From UBA1127 sp965116355 (GTDB lineage Bacteria > Chloroflexota > Dehalococcoidia > Lucifugimonadales > UBA1127): 64,000 nt of DNA. Below, piece by piece: positions 18,383 to 26,958 of this stretch (position 1 is its first letter; every line of letters begins with the position of its first letter). The position numbers and the translations under genes are program-made. The notes under the pieces were generated by a model. The model was not told where the DNA came from, made no database searches, and saw nothing but the letters and a program-made list of their open reading frames with translations. Where the stretch lies: positions 2,170,001 to 2,234,000 of the forward strand of contig OZ220679.1 in the NCBI GenBank assembly GCA_965116355.1, written 5' to 3'.

Positions 18383-18388
18383 CGCCGT

Positions 18389-19123
18389 ATGACGACTTCC
18401 AACGGAATTACCGTGACGCTGCGGCTGTTCGCGGTGTACCGCGAGCGGGTGGGCAGTGACTGCATCGAGGTCGCGCTGCCGGCCGGGGCGACTGTCGAGG
18501 ACGCGCTGCGCTGCCTGGCGGAGTCGCACCCAGTCACGGAGCCGCTGCTGGCGACGACGATGGTGGCGGTGAACCAGTCTTACGTGGAGCGCTCGGAGGC
18601 GCTGCAGACCGGGGACGAGGTTGCGCTGATCCCGCCGGTGTCGGGGGGGCTCGACTACCCGAGCCCGGACCCTCGCATCCTCATCACGGACGAGCCGCTG
18701 GACGCCGACAGGGTCACCGCGATGGTGACGAACACGGCCAACGGCGGCATCGTCACGTTCCAGGGGGTGACGCGCGACGAGACCGGCGGGCGCGCCGTCG
18801 TCAGGCTGGACTACGAGGCGTATCCCGAAATGGCGTACAAGACGCTCCAGCAGATCTTCGGCGAGGTGGAGGAGCACTGGGGCATCACGGACGTGGCGAT
18901 GGCGCATCGCATCGGGAGGCTGGAGCTGGGCGAGGCGAGCCTCGTGGTGGCCGTCGGCGCGGCGCACCGGGCCGAGGCGTTCGCGGCGACGATGTACATG
19001 GTCGACCGGCTCAAGGAGATCGTGCCGATCTGGAAGAAGGAACAATTCGAGGACGGCTCGGTTTGGGTTGGGCTGGGGTCGTCTGCGCCGCCGGAGGGGT
19101 GGACGGGGGCGGACCCACGCTGA
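18389..19123 (+). CDS. MoaD-MoaE fusion, molybdopterin synthase
   Basis: Single polypeptide joining both subunits of molybdopterin synthase, which inserts two sulfurs into cyclic pyranopterin monophosphate to make molybdopterin. Residues 1-87 are a MoaD ubiquitin-like domain ending in PPVSGG (Gly86-Gly87). Residues about 90-240 are MoaE, with VTFQGVTRDETGG, MAHRIGRLELGEASLVV, AAHRAEAF and the catalytic-lysine motif VPIWKKEQFEDG. MoaD normally needs a free C-terminal GG to carry the thiocarboxylate. The fused MoaX of Mycobacterium tuberculosis is cleaved after the GG, and the same is expected here. No other Mo-cofactor genes are adjacent. Confidence 0.93.
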   Translation: MTTSNGITVTLRLFAVYRERVGSDCIEVALPAGATVEDALRCLAESHPVTEPLLATTMVAVNQSYVERSEALQTGDEVALIPPVSGGLDYPSPDPRILITDEPLDADRVTAMVTNTANGGIVTFQGVTRDETGGRAVVRLDYEAYPEMAYKTLQQIFGEVEEHWGITDVAMAHRIGRLELGEASLVVAVGAAHRAEAFAATMYMVDRLKEIVPIWKKEQFEDGSVWVGLGSSAPPEGWTGADPR

Positions 19124-19127
19124 GGGC

Positions 19128-19182
19128 CTCCTTCGACCAAGCTCAGGACAGGCTTCGATTTCTCTCAGGGCGAACGGCTAGC
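19128..19182. repeat. H3 repeat between convergent genes
   Basis: CCTTCGACCAAGCTCAGGAC through TCTCAGGGCGAACGG between the MoaD-MoaE fusion and the MFS gene. It abuts the MFS stop codon. Confidence 0.65.
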
Positions 19183-19183
19183 C

Positions 19184-20512
19184 TTACCCACCTGCCTCCG
19201 CCGGCGCCTCTCGCTCGGCTCGCACTCTCGGGGGCTTGGCGAGGAGGGAGCAGCCGATGGCCAGCACCGTTACGCCGATGAAGATTGGGATGATGGTGTT
19301 GTAGTCTCCGGTGATGTCGAAAAAGATGCCGGTGATGACGGGCCCGCCCCCGCTCGCCGCGATGCGTATGGGCGCGACGATGCCCCGGGTGCTTCCGAGG
19401 AACCGCCGGCCGAAGTAGACGGCGTAGGCGTGCGATCCGAACAGGCCCTCGCTGCGGCCCAGGCCGAAGGCGAAGGCGTACGCGATTACGCTCCACGTCG
19501 ACGAGACGGTCAGGAGCAGCACGAGCGCCAGGACGTCGAGGGTCTGGCTCAGGGCGATGCAGTAGCGGATCGCGATCCGGTTGGACAGCCACCCCCAGAA
19601 GAACTTCACCACGAGGGCGACGGTCGTCAGCAGGATGATGGCGGAGGCGGCCAGCGCGGGCGAGAAGCCCTTGTCGGTGAGGTACGGCACCTGGTGGAGC
19701 GTGATGCTCGTGGTCATGAAGATCGTCATGTTGAGGCTCAGCGTGATGAGCCACAGGGCGGGGGTGCGAACGGCCTCGGCCATGGTCCAGTCGCGCTCTT
19801 GCGGGTTCGCCCTTCGATTTCCCTCCTTCGTCGAGCCCAGGACGCCGTCAGGGCGAACGGCGGACGCGGGCTCAGGGAGTTCGCCGTCGGGGCGGAGGCC
19901 GATGTCCTCGGGCATGCGGCGCATCGCGAGCCAGGAGGGCACCAGCAGGACGGCCAGCGTAATGAAGCCGAAGATGACGAAGGCGTTGCGCCAGTCGAAA
20001 TTCGCGATGAGGACGGCGGCGAGCGGCGCCATGACGATGCCGCCCAGGGGGATGCCGGTGCTGGTGATGGCGAGGGCGAGGGCCCGGTGACGCACGAACC
20101 ACTTGGCGACGACCGTGCTGCCGACCTCGCCGCCCGCGAACCCCAAGGCGAGGGAGCGCACGACGCCGAAGATGAGGTAGAAGCTGAGGAGGCTGCTTAC
20201 CCATGCCATGCCGATGGTCGAGAGCGCAGCGAGGACGATGCCCAGCGCCATGAGCGCTCGCGGGCCGTAGCGGTCGACGGCCATGCCGATGGGCAGCGCG
20301 AGGACGCCCATGATGACGGCGCGGATGAGCAGGACTGCGGAGGTGGCGCCCCGGCCTATCTCGAGCTCCTCGCTCATCGGCTTGAAGAAGAAGCCGAAAG
20401 CGTAGGTCTGGAAGCCGGAGAGGAGCATGCCCGACGTGACGGCGATGCCCACGATATACCAGCCGTGGAATATGCGGGGTTGCCTGGGTGGGGTGGAGAC
20501 GGTGTCAGCCAC
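19184..20512 (-). CDS. Major facilitator superfamily transporter (MCT/OxlT-like)
   Basis: Twelve-helix inner-membrane transporter, 442 residues. Start region RIFHGWYIVGIAVTSGMLL and the loop after helix 2 (MAVDRYGPRALMALG, a variant of GxxxDRxGRR) are typical of the monocarboxylate/oxalate:formate branch. The central loop (about residues 217-235, AVRPDGVLGSTKEGNRRA) is encoded by an H3 dispersed repeat at 19808-19861 read in frame, so the element has been tolerated in the non-critical loop between helices 6 and 7. Substrate likely a small organic acid, by family only. Confidence 0.88.
   Translation of the reverse strand: MADTVSTPPRQPRIFHGWYIVGIAVTSGMLLSGFQTYAFGFFFKPMSEELEIGRGATSAVLLIRAVIMGVLALPIGMAVDRYGPRALMALGIVLAALSTIGMAWVSSLLSFYLIFGVVRSLALGFAGGEVGSTVVAKWFVRHRALALAITSTGIPLGGIVMAPLAAVLIANFDWRNAFVIFGFITLAVLLVPSWLAMRRMPEDIGLRPDGELPEPASAVRPDGVLGSTKEGNRRANPQERDWTMAEAVRTPALWLITLSLNMTIFMTTSITLHQVPYLTDKGFSPALAASAIILLTTVALVVKFFWGWLSNRIAIRYCIALSQTLDVLALVLLLTVSSTWSVIAYAFAFGLGRSEGLFGSHAYAVYFGRRFLGSTRGIVAPIRIAASGGGPVITGIFFDITGDYNTIIPIFIGVTVLAIGCSLLAKPPRVRAEREAPAEAGG
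19808..19861. repeat. H3 repeat inserted in frame in a coding sequence
   Basis: Bases 19812-19860 match the intergenic H3 copy at 18266-18314 with three mismatches. The copy encodes part of the cytoplasmic central loop of the MFS transporter and breaks neither the frame nor a membrane helix. Confidence 0.8.
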
Positions 20513-20571
20513 GCGGCGCTCCTGTCAGGATGCAGGCAGTGTACCACAGGGTTGCGCCGAATCCGGTGGTT

Positions 20572-20640
20572 GTGCAATCATTCACAAGCTCAGATACGGA
20601 ATTGGACGATTTTTTCATATTGTCCGTATGTGGGGCGGTT
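20572..20640. repeat. AT island 1 with CAGATACGG motif
   Basis: AT-rich patch with CAGATACGG at 20591 and a 7-bp inverted repeat ATACGGA...TCCGTAT enclosing a T-run (TTTTTTCATAT). It shares CAGATACGG with islands at 35.4, 48.3 and 54.1 kb and lies just ahead of the tRNA-Ser gene. Confidence 0.5.
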
Positions 20641-20671
20641 GATACGATAGATATAAGCTTTTTCACAGCGT

Positions 20672-20764
20672 GGAGGGATCGCATAGTGGTCTAGTGCGGG
20701 CGCCTGCTAAGCGCTTAGGGGCTCAAAAGGTCCCTCGAGGGTTCGAATCCCTCTCCCTCCGCCA
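20672..20764 (+). tRNA. tRNA-Ser (GCU anticodon)
   Basis: Acceptor stem GGAGGGA / TCCCTCC, discriminator G, CCA encoded. Anticodon stem GGCGC/GCGCT with loop CTGCTAA, anticodon GCT, reading AGC and AGU. Long variable arm (about 20 nt) typical of class II tRNA-Ser, and a T arm GAGGGTTCGAATCCCTC. It reads into miaB 27 nt downstream. Confidence 0.95.
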
Positions 20765-20790
20765 GCCATGATTCTCCTTCAGGCGGTACG

Positions 20791-22167
20791 ATGGCAATCC
20801 AGACAGCACAATGGGCGGCTACCCGTATCCAGCAGCCGGAAGCCACGATGGCTCCGGCGGCCGGGGAGGGAACGCCCGCGAGCTACCACATCTGGACCAT
20901 CGGCTGCCAGATGAACAAGGCCGACTCCGACCGTCTCGCCGATGCGCTCGAGCAGCTTGGTCTGCGACCCGCCCCGACAGCACAACACGCGGACGTCGTC
21001 GTATTCAACTCGTGCGTGGTGCGGCAGGGCGCGGAAGACAAGGTGGTGGGCGCGCTCGGCATGGCGAAGGGGCTCAAGCGGCGGCGGCCAGACCGCATCG
21101 TCGCGCTGATGGGCTGCATGGTCGGGCCGAAGAAGGACGCGCTGGAGGACCGATTCGGGCACGTCGACGTGTTCATGCAGCCGCAGCAGTACGCGCCGCT
21201 GCTGGAGCTCGTCGGCGAGCGGTTGGGCGTCGACTACGAGGGGTGCATCGGGCCGCTGACGGACGCCCACGCCGACGTGACGAGCTACATCCCGATCATC
21301 CAGGGCTGCGACCTGTTCTGCAGCTTCTGCATCATCCCGTACCGCCGGGGCCGGCAGGTAAGCCGCACGCTGCCCGACGTGGTGCGAGAGGCCGAGATGC
21401 TGGCGGCGCGGGGCGTTCGCGAGGTTACGCTGCTTGGGCAGACGGTGGACGCGTACGGGCACGACCTGCCGGGCGACGAGGACCTGGCCGACCTGCTGTA
21501 CGCGCTGAACGACGTGTGCGGGCTGGAGCGCATCCGCTTCCTGACCTCGCACCCCATGTACATGAGCGACCGCATCATCCGGGCCGTCGCGGAGCTGCGC
21601 AAGGTCTGCGAGCACATCAACCTGCCGGTGCAGGCGGGCGACGACGAGGTGCTCTCGGCGATGCGGCGGACGTACTCGGCGGACGAGTACCTGGAGACCA
21701 TCGAGCGCATACGGGCGACGATCCCCGGTGTCTCGTTGAGCACGGACCTCATCGTGGGGTTCTGCGGCGAGACGGAGGAGGCCTTCGAGGCGAGCTACCG
21801 GCTGCTGGAGCAGGTGCGCTTCGACAAGGTGCACGTCGCGCAGTATTCGACGCGGGAGGGCACCATCGCGCACCGGCAACTCACGGACGACGTGCCGGCG
21901 GATGAGAAGCGTCGACGCCTGAAGGCCGTCGACGCGCTGCAGGAGCGTGTGGCGACGGAGATCAACGAGCGGCTGCTGGGCGAGACGCTCGAGGTGCTCG
22001 TCGAGGGACGGGACAAGGGGAAGTGGCGCGGGCGAACGCGCACGGACAAGCTGGTGTTCTTCGAGGACGCGGGGGACTTCCACGGGAAGCTGACTCGCGT
22101 ACGGATCACCAAGACATCGCCGTGGTCGCTGCAGGGCGAGCCGGAGGCGGAGCAGGCGGGGAGGTAG
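20791..22167 (+). CDS. miaB: tRNA methylthiotransferase MiaB
   Basis: Radical-SAM enzyme that adds the 2-methylthio group to i6A37 of tRNAs. 458 residues. The N-terminal MTTase domain has IGCQMNKADSDRLADAL, FNSCVVRQ and LMGCM, giving the three cluster-binding Cys. The radical-SAM motif is CDLFCSFCIIPYRRG, and a C-terminal TRAM domain follows (ETLEVLVEGRDKGKWRGRT). CQMN favours MiaB over MtaB or RimO. Spacing to nadA is 3 nt, so the two are co-transcribed. Both encoded enzymes need 4Fe-4S clusters. Confidence 0.93.
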   Translation: MAIQTAQWAATRIQQPEATMAPAAGEGTPASYHIWTIGCQMNKADSDRLADALEQLGLRPAPTAQHADVVVFNSCVVRQGAEDKVVGALGMAKGLKRRRPDRIVALMGCMVGPKKDALEDRFGHVDVFMQPQQYAPLLELVGERLGVDYEGCIGPLTDAHADVTSYIPIIQGCDLFCSFCIIPYRRGRQVSRTLPDVVREAEMLAARGVREVTLLGQTVDAYGHDLPGDEDLADLLYALNDVCGLERIRFLTSHPMYMSDRIIRAVAELRKVCEHINLPVQAGDDEVLSAMRRTYSADEYLETIERIRATIPGVSLSTDLIVGFCGETEEAFEASYRLLEQVRFDKVHVAQYSTREGTIAHRQLTDDVPADEKRRRLKAVDALQERVATEINERLLGETLEVLVEGRDKGKWRGRTRTDKLVFFEDAGDFHGKLTRVRITKTSPWSLQGEPEAEQAGR

Positions 22168-22170
22168 GAC

Positions 22171-23394
22171 ATGGCCCTGGAATTGCCGGTGGCGGACAGC
22201 AGACAGCGAAACCCCCGGGTGCCCCTGACGGAGCTGGAGCAGTCCGCCTTCTGCCAGGTGGAGCCGCTGGAGACCAAGCCGCTGGCGGAGGAGCTGAACG
22301 CGGGCGTCCGGTGGCAGCGGCTGCCCGACGAGTACGTGAACCTGACGCCTGACCAGCTTGTCGAGCGCATCGACGCGAACCGCGCGGCGCTGGGCGGCAG
22401 CACGGTCATCCTCGGCCACCACTACCAGCGCGAGGACATCATCCAATTCGCGGACTTCCGGGGCGACTCGCTGAAGCTCTCGCAGTACGCGGCGGAACGG
22501 CAGGAGTCGAACTTCGTCATCTTCTGCGGCGTGCACTTCATGGCGGAGACGGCGGCGGTGCTCGGCGGCGAGCACCAGCGCGTCGTTCTGCCGAACATCA
22601 ACGCGGGCTGCTCGATGGCGGACATGGCGCCGACGGGGGACGTGGAGGACTGCTGGGACGACCTGATGGAGACGCTGGGCGAGGGCTCGGTCATTCCGGT
22701 GACGTACATGAACTCGACGGCGGAGATCAAGGCGCTCGTCGGGCGGAACGGCGGCGCGGTGTGCACGTCCTCGAACGCGGACAAGGTTGTCGCGTGGGCG
22801 TTCCAGCAAGGGAAGCGCGTGCTGTTCCTGCCGGACCAGCACCTGGGGCGCAACACGGGCCTGAAGATGGGGATTCCGCTGGAGGAGATGCTGGTCTGGA
22901 ACCCCTTCCGGCCGCTGGGCGGACACTCGGCGGAAGCGCTCCAAGAGAGCAAGATGATCCTGTGGAAGGGGCACTGCTCGGTGCACACGCGGTTCACGCC
23001 AACGCAGGTTGCGAAGGCGAAGGCCGCGTACCCGGACGTGAACATCCTGGTGCACCCGGAGTGCCCGATGGAGACCGTCGAGCTGGCGGACTACGTGGGG
23101 TCGACGGAGCTGATCGCGAAGACGATCGGGGAGGCGGCGCCGGGAAGCGTGTGGGGCGTCGGGACGGAGATCAACCTGGTGAGCCGGCTGGCGCACGAGA
23201 ACCCCGACAAGACGGTGTTCTGCCTCGACCCGGTGGTCTGCCCGTGTTCGACGATGTACCGCATCCACCCGGCGTACCTGCTGTGGGTGACGGACGAGCT
23301 GCTGGCGGGGCGGGTCCCGAACCAGGTTACGGTCGAGGAGGAGACGGCGCACTACGCCAAGGTGGCGCTCGACCGGATGCTGACTCTGGTGTAG
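22171..23394 (+). CDS. nadA: Quinolinate synthase A
   Basis: 4Fe-4S enzyme condensing iminoaspartate and dihydroxyacetone phosphate to quinolinate, second step of de novo NAD synthesis. 407 residues, the long form. Landmarks: HHYQREDIIQFADFRGDS, VHFMAETAAVL, NINAGCSMADM, LPDQHLGRNTG, HPECPMETVELADYVGST and CLDPVVCPCSTMYRI, which contain the cluster Cys. Starts 3 nt after miaB. nadB and nadC follow downstream, separated by a VOC gene and an MBL-fold gene. Confidence 0.96.
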   Translation: MALELPVADSRQRNPRVPLTELEQSAFCQVEPLETKPLAEELNAGVRWQRLPDEYVNLTPDQLVERIDANRAALGGSTVILGHHYQREDIIQFADFRGDSLKLSQYAAERQESNFVIFCGVHFMAETAAVLGGEHQRVVLPNINAGCSMADMAPTGDVEDCWDDLMETLGEGSVIPVTYMNSTAEIKALVGRNGGAVCTSSNADKVVAWAFQQGKRVLFLPDQHLGRNTGLKMGIPLEEMLVWNPFRPLGGHSAEALQESKMILWKGHCSVHTRFTPTQVAKAKAAYPDVNILVHPECPMETVELADYVGSTELIAKTIGEAAPGSVWGVGTEINLVSRLAHENPDKTVFCLDPVVCPCSTMYRIHPAYLLWVTDELLAGRVPNQVTVEEETAHYAKVALDRMLTLV

Positions 23395-23417
23395 GCGTTG
23401 CGGACAGGATGGAGCTT

Positions 23418-23444
23418 CGAGGGGGGCGGGACGACCGCCCCTCG
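23418..23444 (+). terminator. Hairpin terminator after nadA
   Basis: CGAGGGG(GG)CGG / GACGA / CCGCCCCTCG followed by TCGTTAG. Stem of 10 bp with a two-base bulge. Confidence 0.55.
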
Positions 23445-23487
23445 TCGTTAGGGGGAGTGGCATAGGTCGAGAAGGGTTGCGTTTGTC

Positions 23488-23516
23488 GGGGCCCCTGCCT
23501 GCGCAGGGGCGACGGA
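23488..23516. repeat. H1-like hairpin
   Basis: GGGCCCCTGCCTGCGCAGGGGCGACGG: here the arms are CCCCTGC/GCAGGGG where other H1 copies have TTCCTGC/GCAGGAA, so both arms changed together. Confidence 0.5.
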
Positions 23517-23538
23517 TTGCGATTGAGGAGGGATAGCG

Positions 23539-24003
23539 TTGACGACGACCAAGGCGAAGATCAAGCGGCTCACGCACCTCGTCATTCGGGTGCGGGACGT
23601 GGAGCGGTCGGAGAAGTTCTACACGGAGGTGATGGGGTTCCACGTCACGGCCAAGTATCCGGGCATGGTGTTCTACGCCACCGAGGACGAGCCGACGACG
23701 CACGACCTCGCGACGCAGGAGATCGGCATGGAAGCGCCGGGGCCGCAGCCGTACCGCATCGGGCTGTACCACATGGCGTGGCAGGTGGAGACGCTGGAGG
23801 ACCTGCGCGACTTCCATCGGCGGCTGCGGGAGCTCGAGGTGCCGATCGTCGGGTACGGTGAGCACGGGCTGGGCTTCGGCATCTACTTCCTCGACCCGGA
23901 TGGGAACGAGATCGAGGTGGTGTACGAGCTGCCGAAGGAGCAGTGGCCGGACGGAAAGCCGCAGCTTCGGGGGCGGGTGCCGTTTGTGGTGGAGCTGGAC
24001 TAA
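23539..24003 (+). CDS. VOC-family metalloenzyme (extradiol dioxygenase/glyoxalase fold)
   Basis: 154-residue vicinal-oxygen-chelate protein with two beta-alpha-beta-beta-beta modules. Metal ligands are visible as His in RLTHLVIRVRDVERSEKFY, His in GLYHMAWQVETLEDLRDF and Glu in YFLDPDGNEIEVVYE, the layout of catechol 2,3-dioxygenase-like and fosfomycin-resistance-like members. TTG start with GAGGAGGGA 6 nt ahead. It sits between nadA and nadB but has no known role in NAD synthesis; an aromatic-degradation or detoxification role is inferred. Confidence 0.85.
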   Translation: MTTTKAKIKRLTHLVIRVRDVERSEKFYTEVMGFHVTAKYPGMVFYATEDEPTTHDLATQEIGMEAPGPQPYRIGLYHMAWQVETLEDLRDFHRRLRELEVPIVGYGEHGLGFGIYFLDPDGNEIEVVYELPKEQWPDGKPQLRGRVPFVVELD

Positions 24004-24239
24004 GAGGTCCGCCTGTCGGCGGGCGGGCGGTTCGCGACCCGCCCCTACAGAGTGCGGTGAGGGTGTTTGGGGAGACAGGGGCCGTTGTGGAGGGGATTCT
24101 GGATACCGGCTTTCGCCGGTAAAACGGTGGGGCGGGCGCCCCCTTCGAGAGCCTCAGGACAAGCTTCGACAAGCTCAGGGCGAACGGACGGGGTGGCTCA
24201 GGGCGAACGGAGGGCTGGGGCAGAGGCGCGTAGAGGGAC
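24004..24239. repeat. Repeat cluster: H4, H2, H3
   Basis: H4 hairpin near 24025-24047 (GGGCGG..CCGCCC then CTACAG), H2 hairpin near 24104-24124 (TACCGGCTTTCGCCGGTA), and H3 units from 24140 to 24210, two of them ending CAGGGCGAACGG. No gene. Confidence 0.7.
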
Positions 24240-25793
24240 ATGACGACACAGCAGTATGACTACATCGTTATCGGCAGCGGGATTGCCGGGTTGTACTCGG
24301 CGCTGCTGGCTGTTGAGCATGGGAGCGTGCTGATCCTGACCAAGGGCGGGATTGCCGACTGCAATACCCAGTATGCGCAGGGGGGCATCGCGGCGGCCGT
24401 GGGGCCTGAGGACTCCCCGAGCTACCACCTGGCCGACACGCTGGTGGCGGGTGCGGGGCTGTGCAACGAGGACGCGGCGCGCATCCTCGCCGAGCAGGGG
24501 CCGCACGCAATCTCGGAGCTGGTGCGGCTGGGCGTCATCTTCGACACGGCGGACGGTGAGGTGTCGCTGGGCCGCGAGGCGGCGCACCGGATGCCTCGGG
24601 TGCTGCACGCGGGCGGTGACGCGACGGGCGCTCGCATCGAGCTGACGCTGTCGTCGCTGGCGCACCACTCGCGCATCCACGTCGAGGAGTACGTGACAAC
24701 GACGCGGCTGCTCGTCGAGGACGGGCGAGTCGTCGGCGTCGCCGGGCTCGTGAACGGGGAGGGCGAGGAGGTCGAGTATCTCGGGGCGCACACGGTGCTT
24801 GCAACGGGGGGCGCGGGCCGGCTGTACCGCTATACGACCAACCCGGAGGTCACGACGGGGGACGGGGTCGCGCTGGCGTTCGATGCGGGCGCGGCGGTGA
24901 TGGACATGGAGTTCTACCAGTTCCACCCTACGGCGCTCCGGCTGCCGGGGGCGCCGCCGTTCCTTATCACGGAGGCGATGCGCGGCGAGGGCGCGGTGCT
25001 CCGCAACGTCGAGGGTGAGGCGTTCATGACCGGGTACCATCCGCAGGGCGACCTCGCGCCTCGGGACGTGGTGTCGCGGTCGCTGCTGGCGGAGATGCGG
25101 CGGACGGGAGCGGGGCACGTGGTGCTCGACGCAACGCACATGCCGTCGGACCGGCTGGCCGCGCGCTTCCCGAGCATCTACAAGACATGCATGACCCACG
25201 GGCTCGACATCACGCGCGAGCCTATACCCGTTTCGCCGGCGGCGCACTACATGATGGGCGGCGTGCTCACCAACACGGAGGGCGAGACGACGCTGCCGGG
25301 GTTGTACGCCTGCGGCGAGGTCGCGTGCACGGGGCTGCACGGGGCGAACCGGCTGGCGAGCAACTCGCTGCTGGAGACGGTTGTATTTGGGCAGCGGGTG
25401 GTGCGACGGTCGCTGGAGGGCGGCTGGAGCGGGCCGCGGCCCGAGGGGGCGCTCGCGCTTGGGGCCGAGCCGCCGGCCGGGGTGGGTGGGCCATCGCTGG
25501 AGGGGCTGCAAGCGCTGAACTGGAGCAACGTCGGGATCATCCGCTCGAAGGAGGGACTCGACGAGGCCGCGGGGGTCTTCGCGGCGTGGGAGGCGGCGTC
25601 GCCAGGGGCGTCGGCGCCCAACGGCGGCGGGCGGTCGTCGCGTGAGCTTGCCAACATGGTCACGCTGGGTAGACTGATGGCAGAATCGGCGTTGGTCCGG
25701 GAGGAGAGCCGGGGGGCGCACTTCCGGACGGACTTTCCGGAGACGTCCGAGGCGTGGGTACGGCATACGGTGTTTATGAGGCAGGGACGCTGA
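24240..25793 (+). CDS. nadB: L-aspartate oxidase
   Basis: FAD enzyme oxidising L-aspartate to iminoaspartate, first step of de novo NAD synthesis; its product feeds NadA. 517 residues. N-terminal dinucleotide motif YIVIGSGIAGLYSALLA, then TKGGIADCNTQYAQGGIAAA, active-site regions HPTALRLPG and HYMMGGVLTNTEGETTLPG, FAD loop GEVACTGLHGANRLASNS, and a C-terminal three-helix bundle. A succinate dehydrogenase flavoprotein is excluded by these motifs and by the nad neighbours. Confidence 0.95.
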   Translation: MTTQQYDYIVIGSGIAGLYSALLAVEHGSVLILTKGGIADCNTQYAQGGIAAAVGPEDSPSYHLADTLVAGAGLCNEDAARILAEQGPHAISELVRLGVIFDTADGEVSLGREAAHRMPRVLHAGGDATGARIELTLSSLAHHSRIHVEEYVTTTRLLVEDGRVVGVAGLVNGEGEEVEYLGAHTVLATGGAGRLYRYTTNPEVTTGDGVALAFDAGAAVMDMEFYQFHPTALRLPGAPPFLITEAMRGEGAVLRNVEGEAFMTGYHPQGDLAPRDVVSRSLLAEMRRTGAGHVVLDATHMPSDRLAARFPSIYKTCMTHGLDITREPIPVSPAAHYMMGGVLTNTEGETTLPGLYACGEVACTGLHGANRLASNSLLETVVFGQRVVRRSLEGGWSGPRPEGALALGAEPPAGVGGPSLEGLQALNWSNVGIIRSKEGLDEAAGVFAAWEAASPGASAPNGGGRSSRELANMVTLGRLMAESALVREESRGAHFRTDFPETSEAWVRHTVFMRQGR

Positions 25794-26096
25794 TTCAGGC
25801 GGCGCCCCCTTCGAGAGCCCAGGACGGAGTCAGGGCCAACGGGTTGGGTTTGTCGGGGTTCCTGCCTGCGCAGGAACGACGGGGACGGGGGCGGGCAACC
25901 ACAAGAGTTGCCCCTACAACCGGTTCGGCCCTTTGACAGGCTCCTTCGACAGGGCTCAGGACGGGGTCAGGGCGAACGGTATGGGGGGCAGGTTCAGGGT
26001 GGACGGTGTGGACGGGCGGGACCCTCTGGATACCGTCCGCTGCCTCTGCAGCGGGGGTTTCGCCGGTAAAACGGGGGTGCGTGAAGGGGGGATTCA
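25794..26096. repeat. Repeat cluster: H3, H1, H4, H3, H2
   Basis: H3 fragment at 25806, H1 hairpin at 25858-25882, H4 hairpin GGGCAAC/GTTGCCC at 25893-25913 followed by CTACAA, H3 at 25935-25980, and a stretched H2-like hairpin near 26027-26072 (TACCGTCCGCTGC...). No coding sequence recognised. Confidence 0.7.
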
Positions 26097-26951
26097 ATGG
26101 AGCTGACCTTGCTGGGCACGGGCACGCCGATGCCCGACCCCGACCGCTGGGGGCCGGCAAACCACCTGCGCATCGGCGGGGACACGGCGCTGGTGGACAC
26201 GGGCAATGGCTGCGTGCGGCGCATGGTGCAGATTGGGCAGGACATGACGGACCTGGACTACATCTTCCTGACCCACATGCACTCGGACCACACCGTCGAC
26301 CTGATGCACGTGCTCATCACCGGGTGGATCCGCTACCGGAAGAAGCCCTACACCATCATCGGGCCCGCGCGGACGAAGGACTTTGTCGACCGGGTCATCC
26401 ATGCCTTCGAGGAGGACATCCGCATCCGGCGGCTGCACGACCGGGTGGGCGAGGACGTGATGAACGTGCGCGTCATCGAGGTGAACCACGGCGACACGTT
26501 CGAGGGCGACGGGTGGCGGGCGACGGCGCTGGAGGTCGAGCACGGGTACGTGAAGCCGGCGCTGGGGTTCAGCTTCGAGGAGGACCGGAGCAAGATCGTC
26601 ATCTCGGGTGACACGGCGGTGAGCGACGCCATCATCGAGGCGTCGTCGACGGCGAACATGCTGGTGCACGAGCTGATGCAGACAACACCGCACCGGGGCG
26701 GGCCCGCGCCCGACGGCCGCGACTACCACGTCGTCGACCGGGAGGGGCTGACGGAGTTCGCGCGGCGAATTGCCAACTCGCACACATGCCCGCACGGGCT
26801 GGCCGAGGTAGCCGAGAAGTCGGGCGTGCCGCACCTCGTCGCGACGCACATACCTGAAGTTCTCGACGCGGAGTGGTCGCGGGAGGTCATCTGCGCCAAC
26901 TACAGCAACCCGTTCACGTTCGGCGAAGACCTGATGAAGTTCACGGTGTAG
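26097..26951 (+). CDS. Metallo-beta-lactamase fold hydrolase (RNase Z-like)
   Basis: 284-residue MBL-fold enzyme. It opens with MELTLLGTGTPMPDPDRWG, like RNase Z and arylsulfatase-type MBL proteins. Zinc motif THMHSDHTVDLMH (HxHxDH), a further ligand Asp in VISGDTAVSD, and a late His in VATHIPEV. RNase Z usually has a longer exosite arm, which is not evident, so a small-molecule hydrolase is as likely. It sits between nadB and nadC with 7 nt before nadC, so it is transcribed with it. Confidence 0.85.
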   Translation: MELTLLGTGTPMPDPDRWGPANHLRIGGDTALVDTGNGCVRRMVQIGQDMTDLDYIFLTHMHSDHTVDLMHVLITGWIRYRKKPYTIIGPARTKDFVDRVIHAFEEDIRIRRLHDRVGEDVMNVRVIEVNHGDTFEGDGWRATALEVEHGYVKPALGFSFEEDRSKIVISGDTAVSDAIIEASSTANMLVHELMQTTPHRGGPAPDGRDYHVVDREGLTEFARRIANSHTCPHGLAEVAEKSGVPHLVATHIPEVLDAEWSREVICANYSNPFTFGEDLMKFTV

Positions 26952-26958
26952 CGCAGTC

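Noticed and set aside
20779..23865. 1028-codon minus-strand open frame opposite miaB and nadA
   Set aside because: It is antisense to two well-identified genes; Arg/His/Leu-rich composition typical of a high-GC shadow frame, with no family resemblance.
24198..25766. 522-codon minus-strand frame opposite nadB
   Set aside because: Shadow of nadB, Arg-rich without homology-like features.
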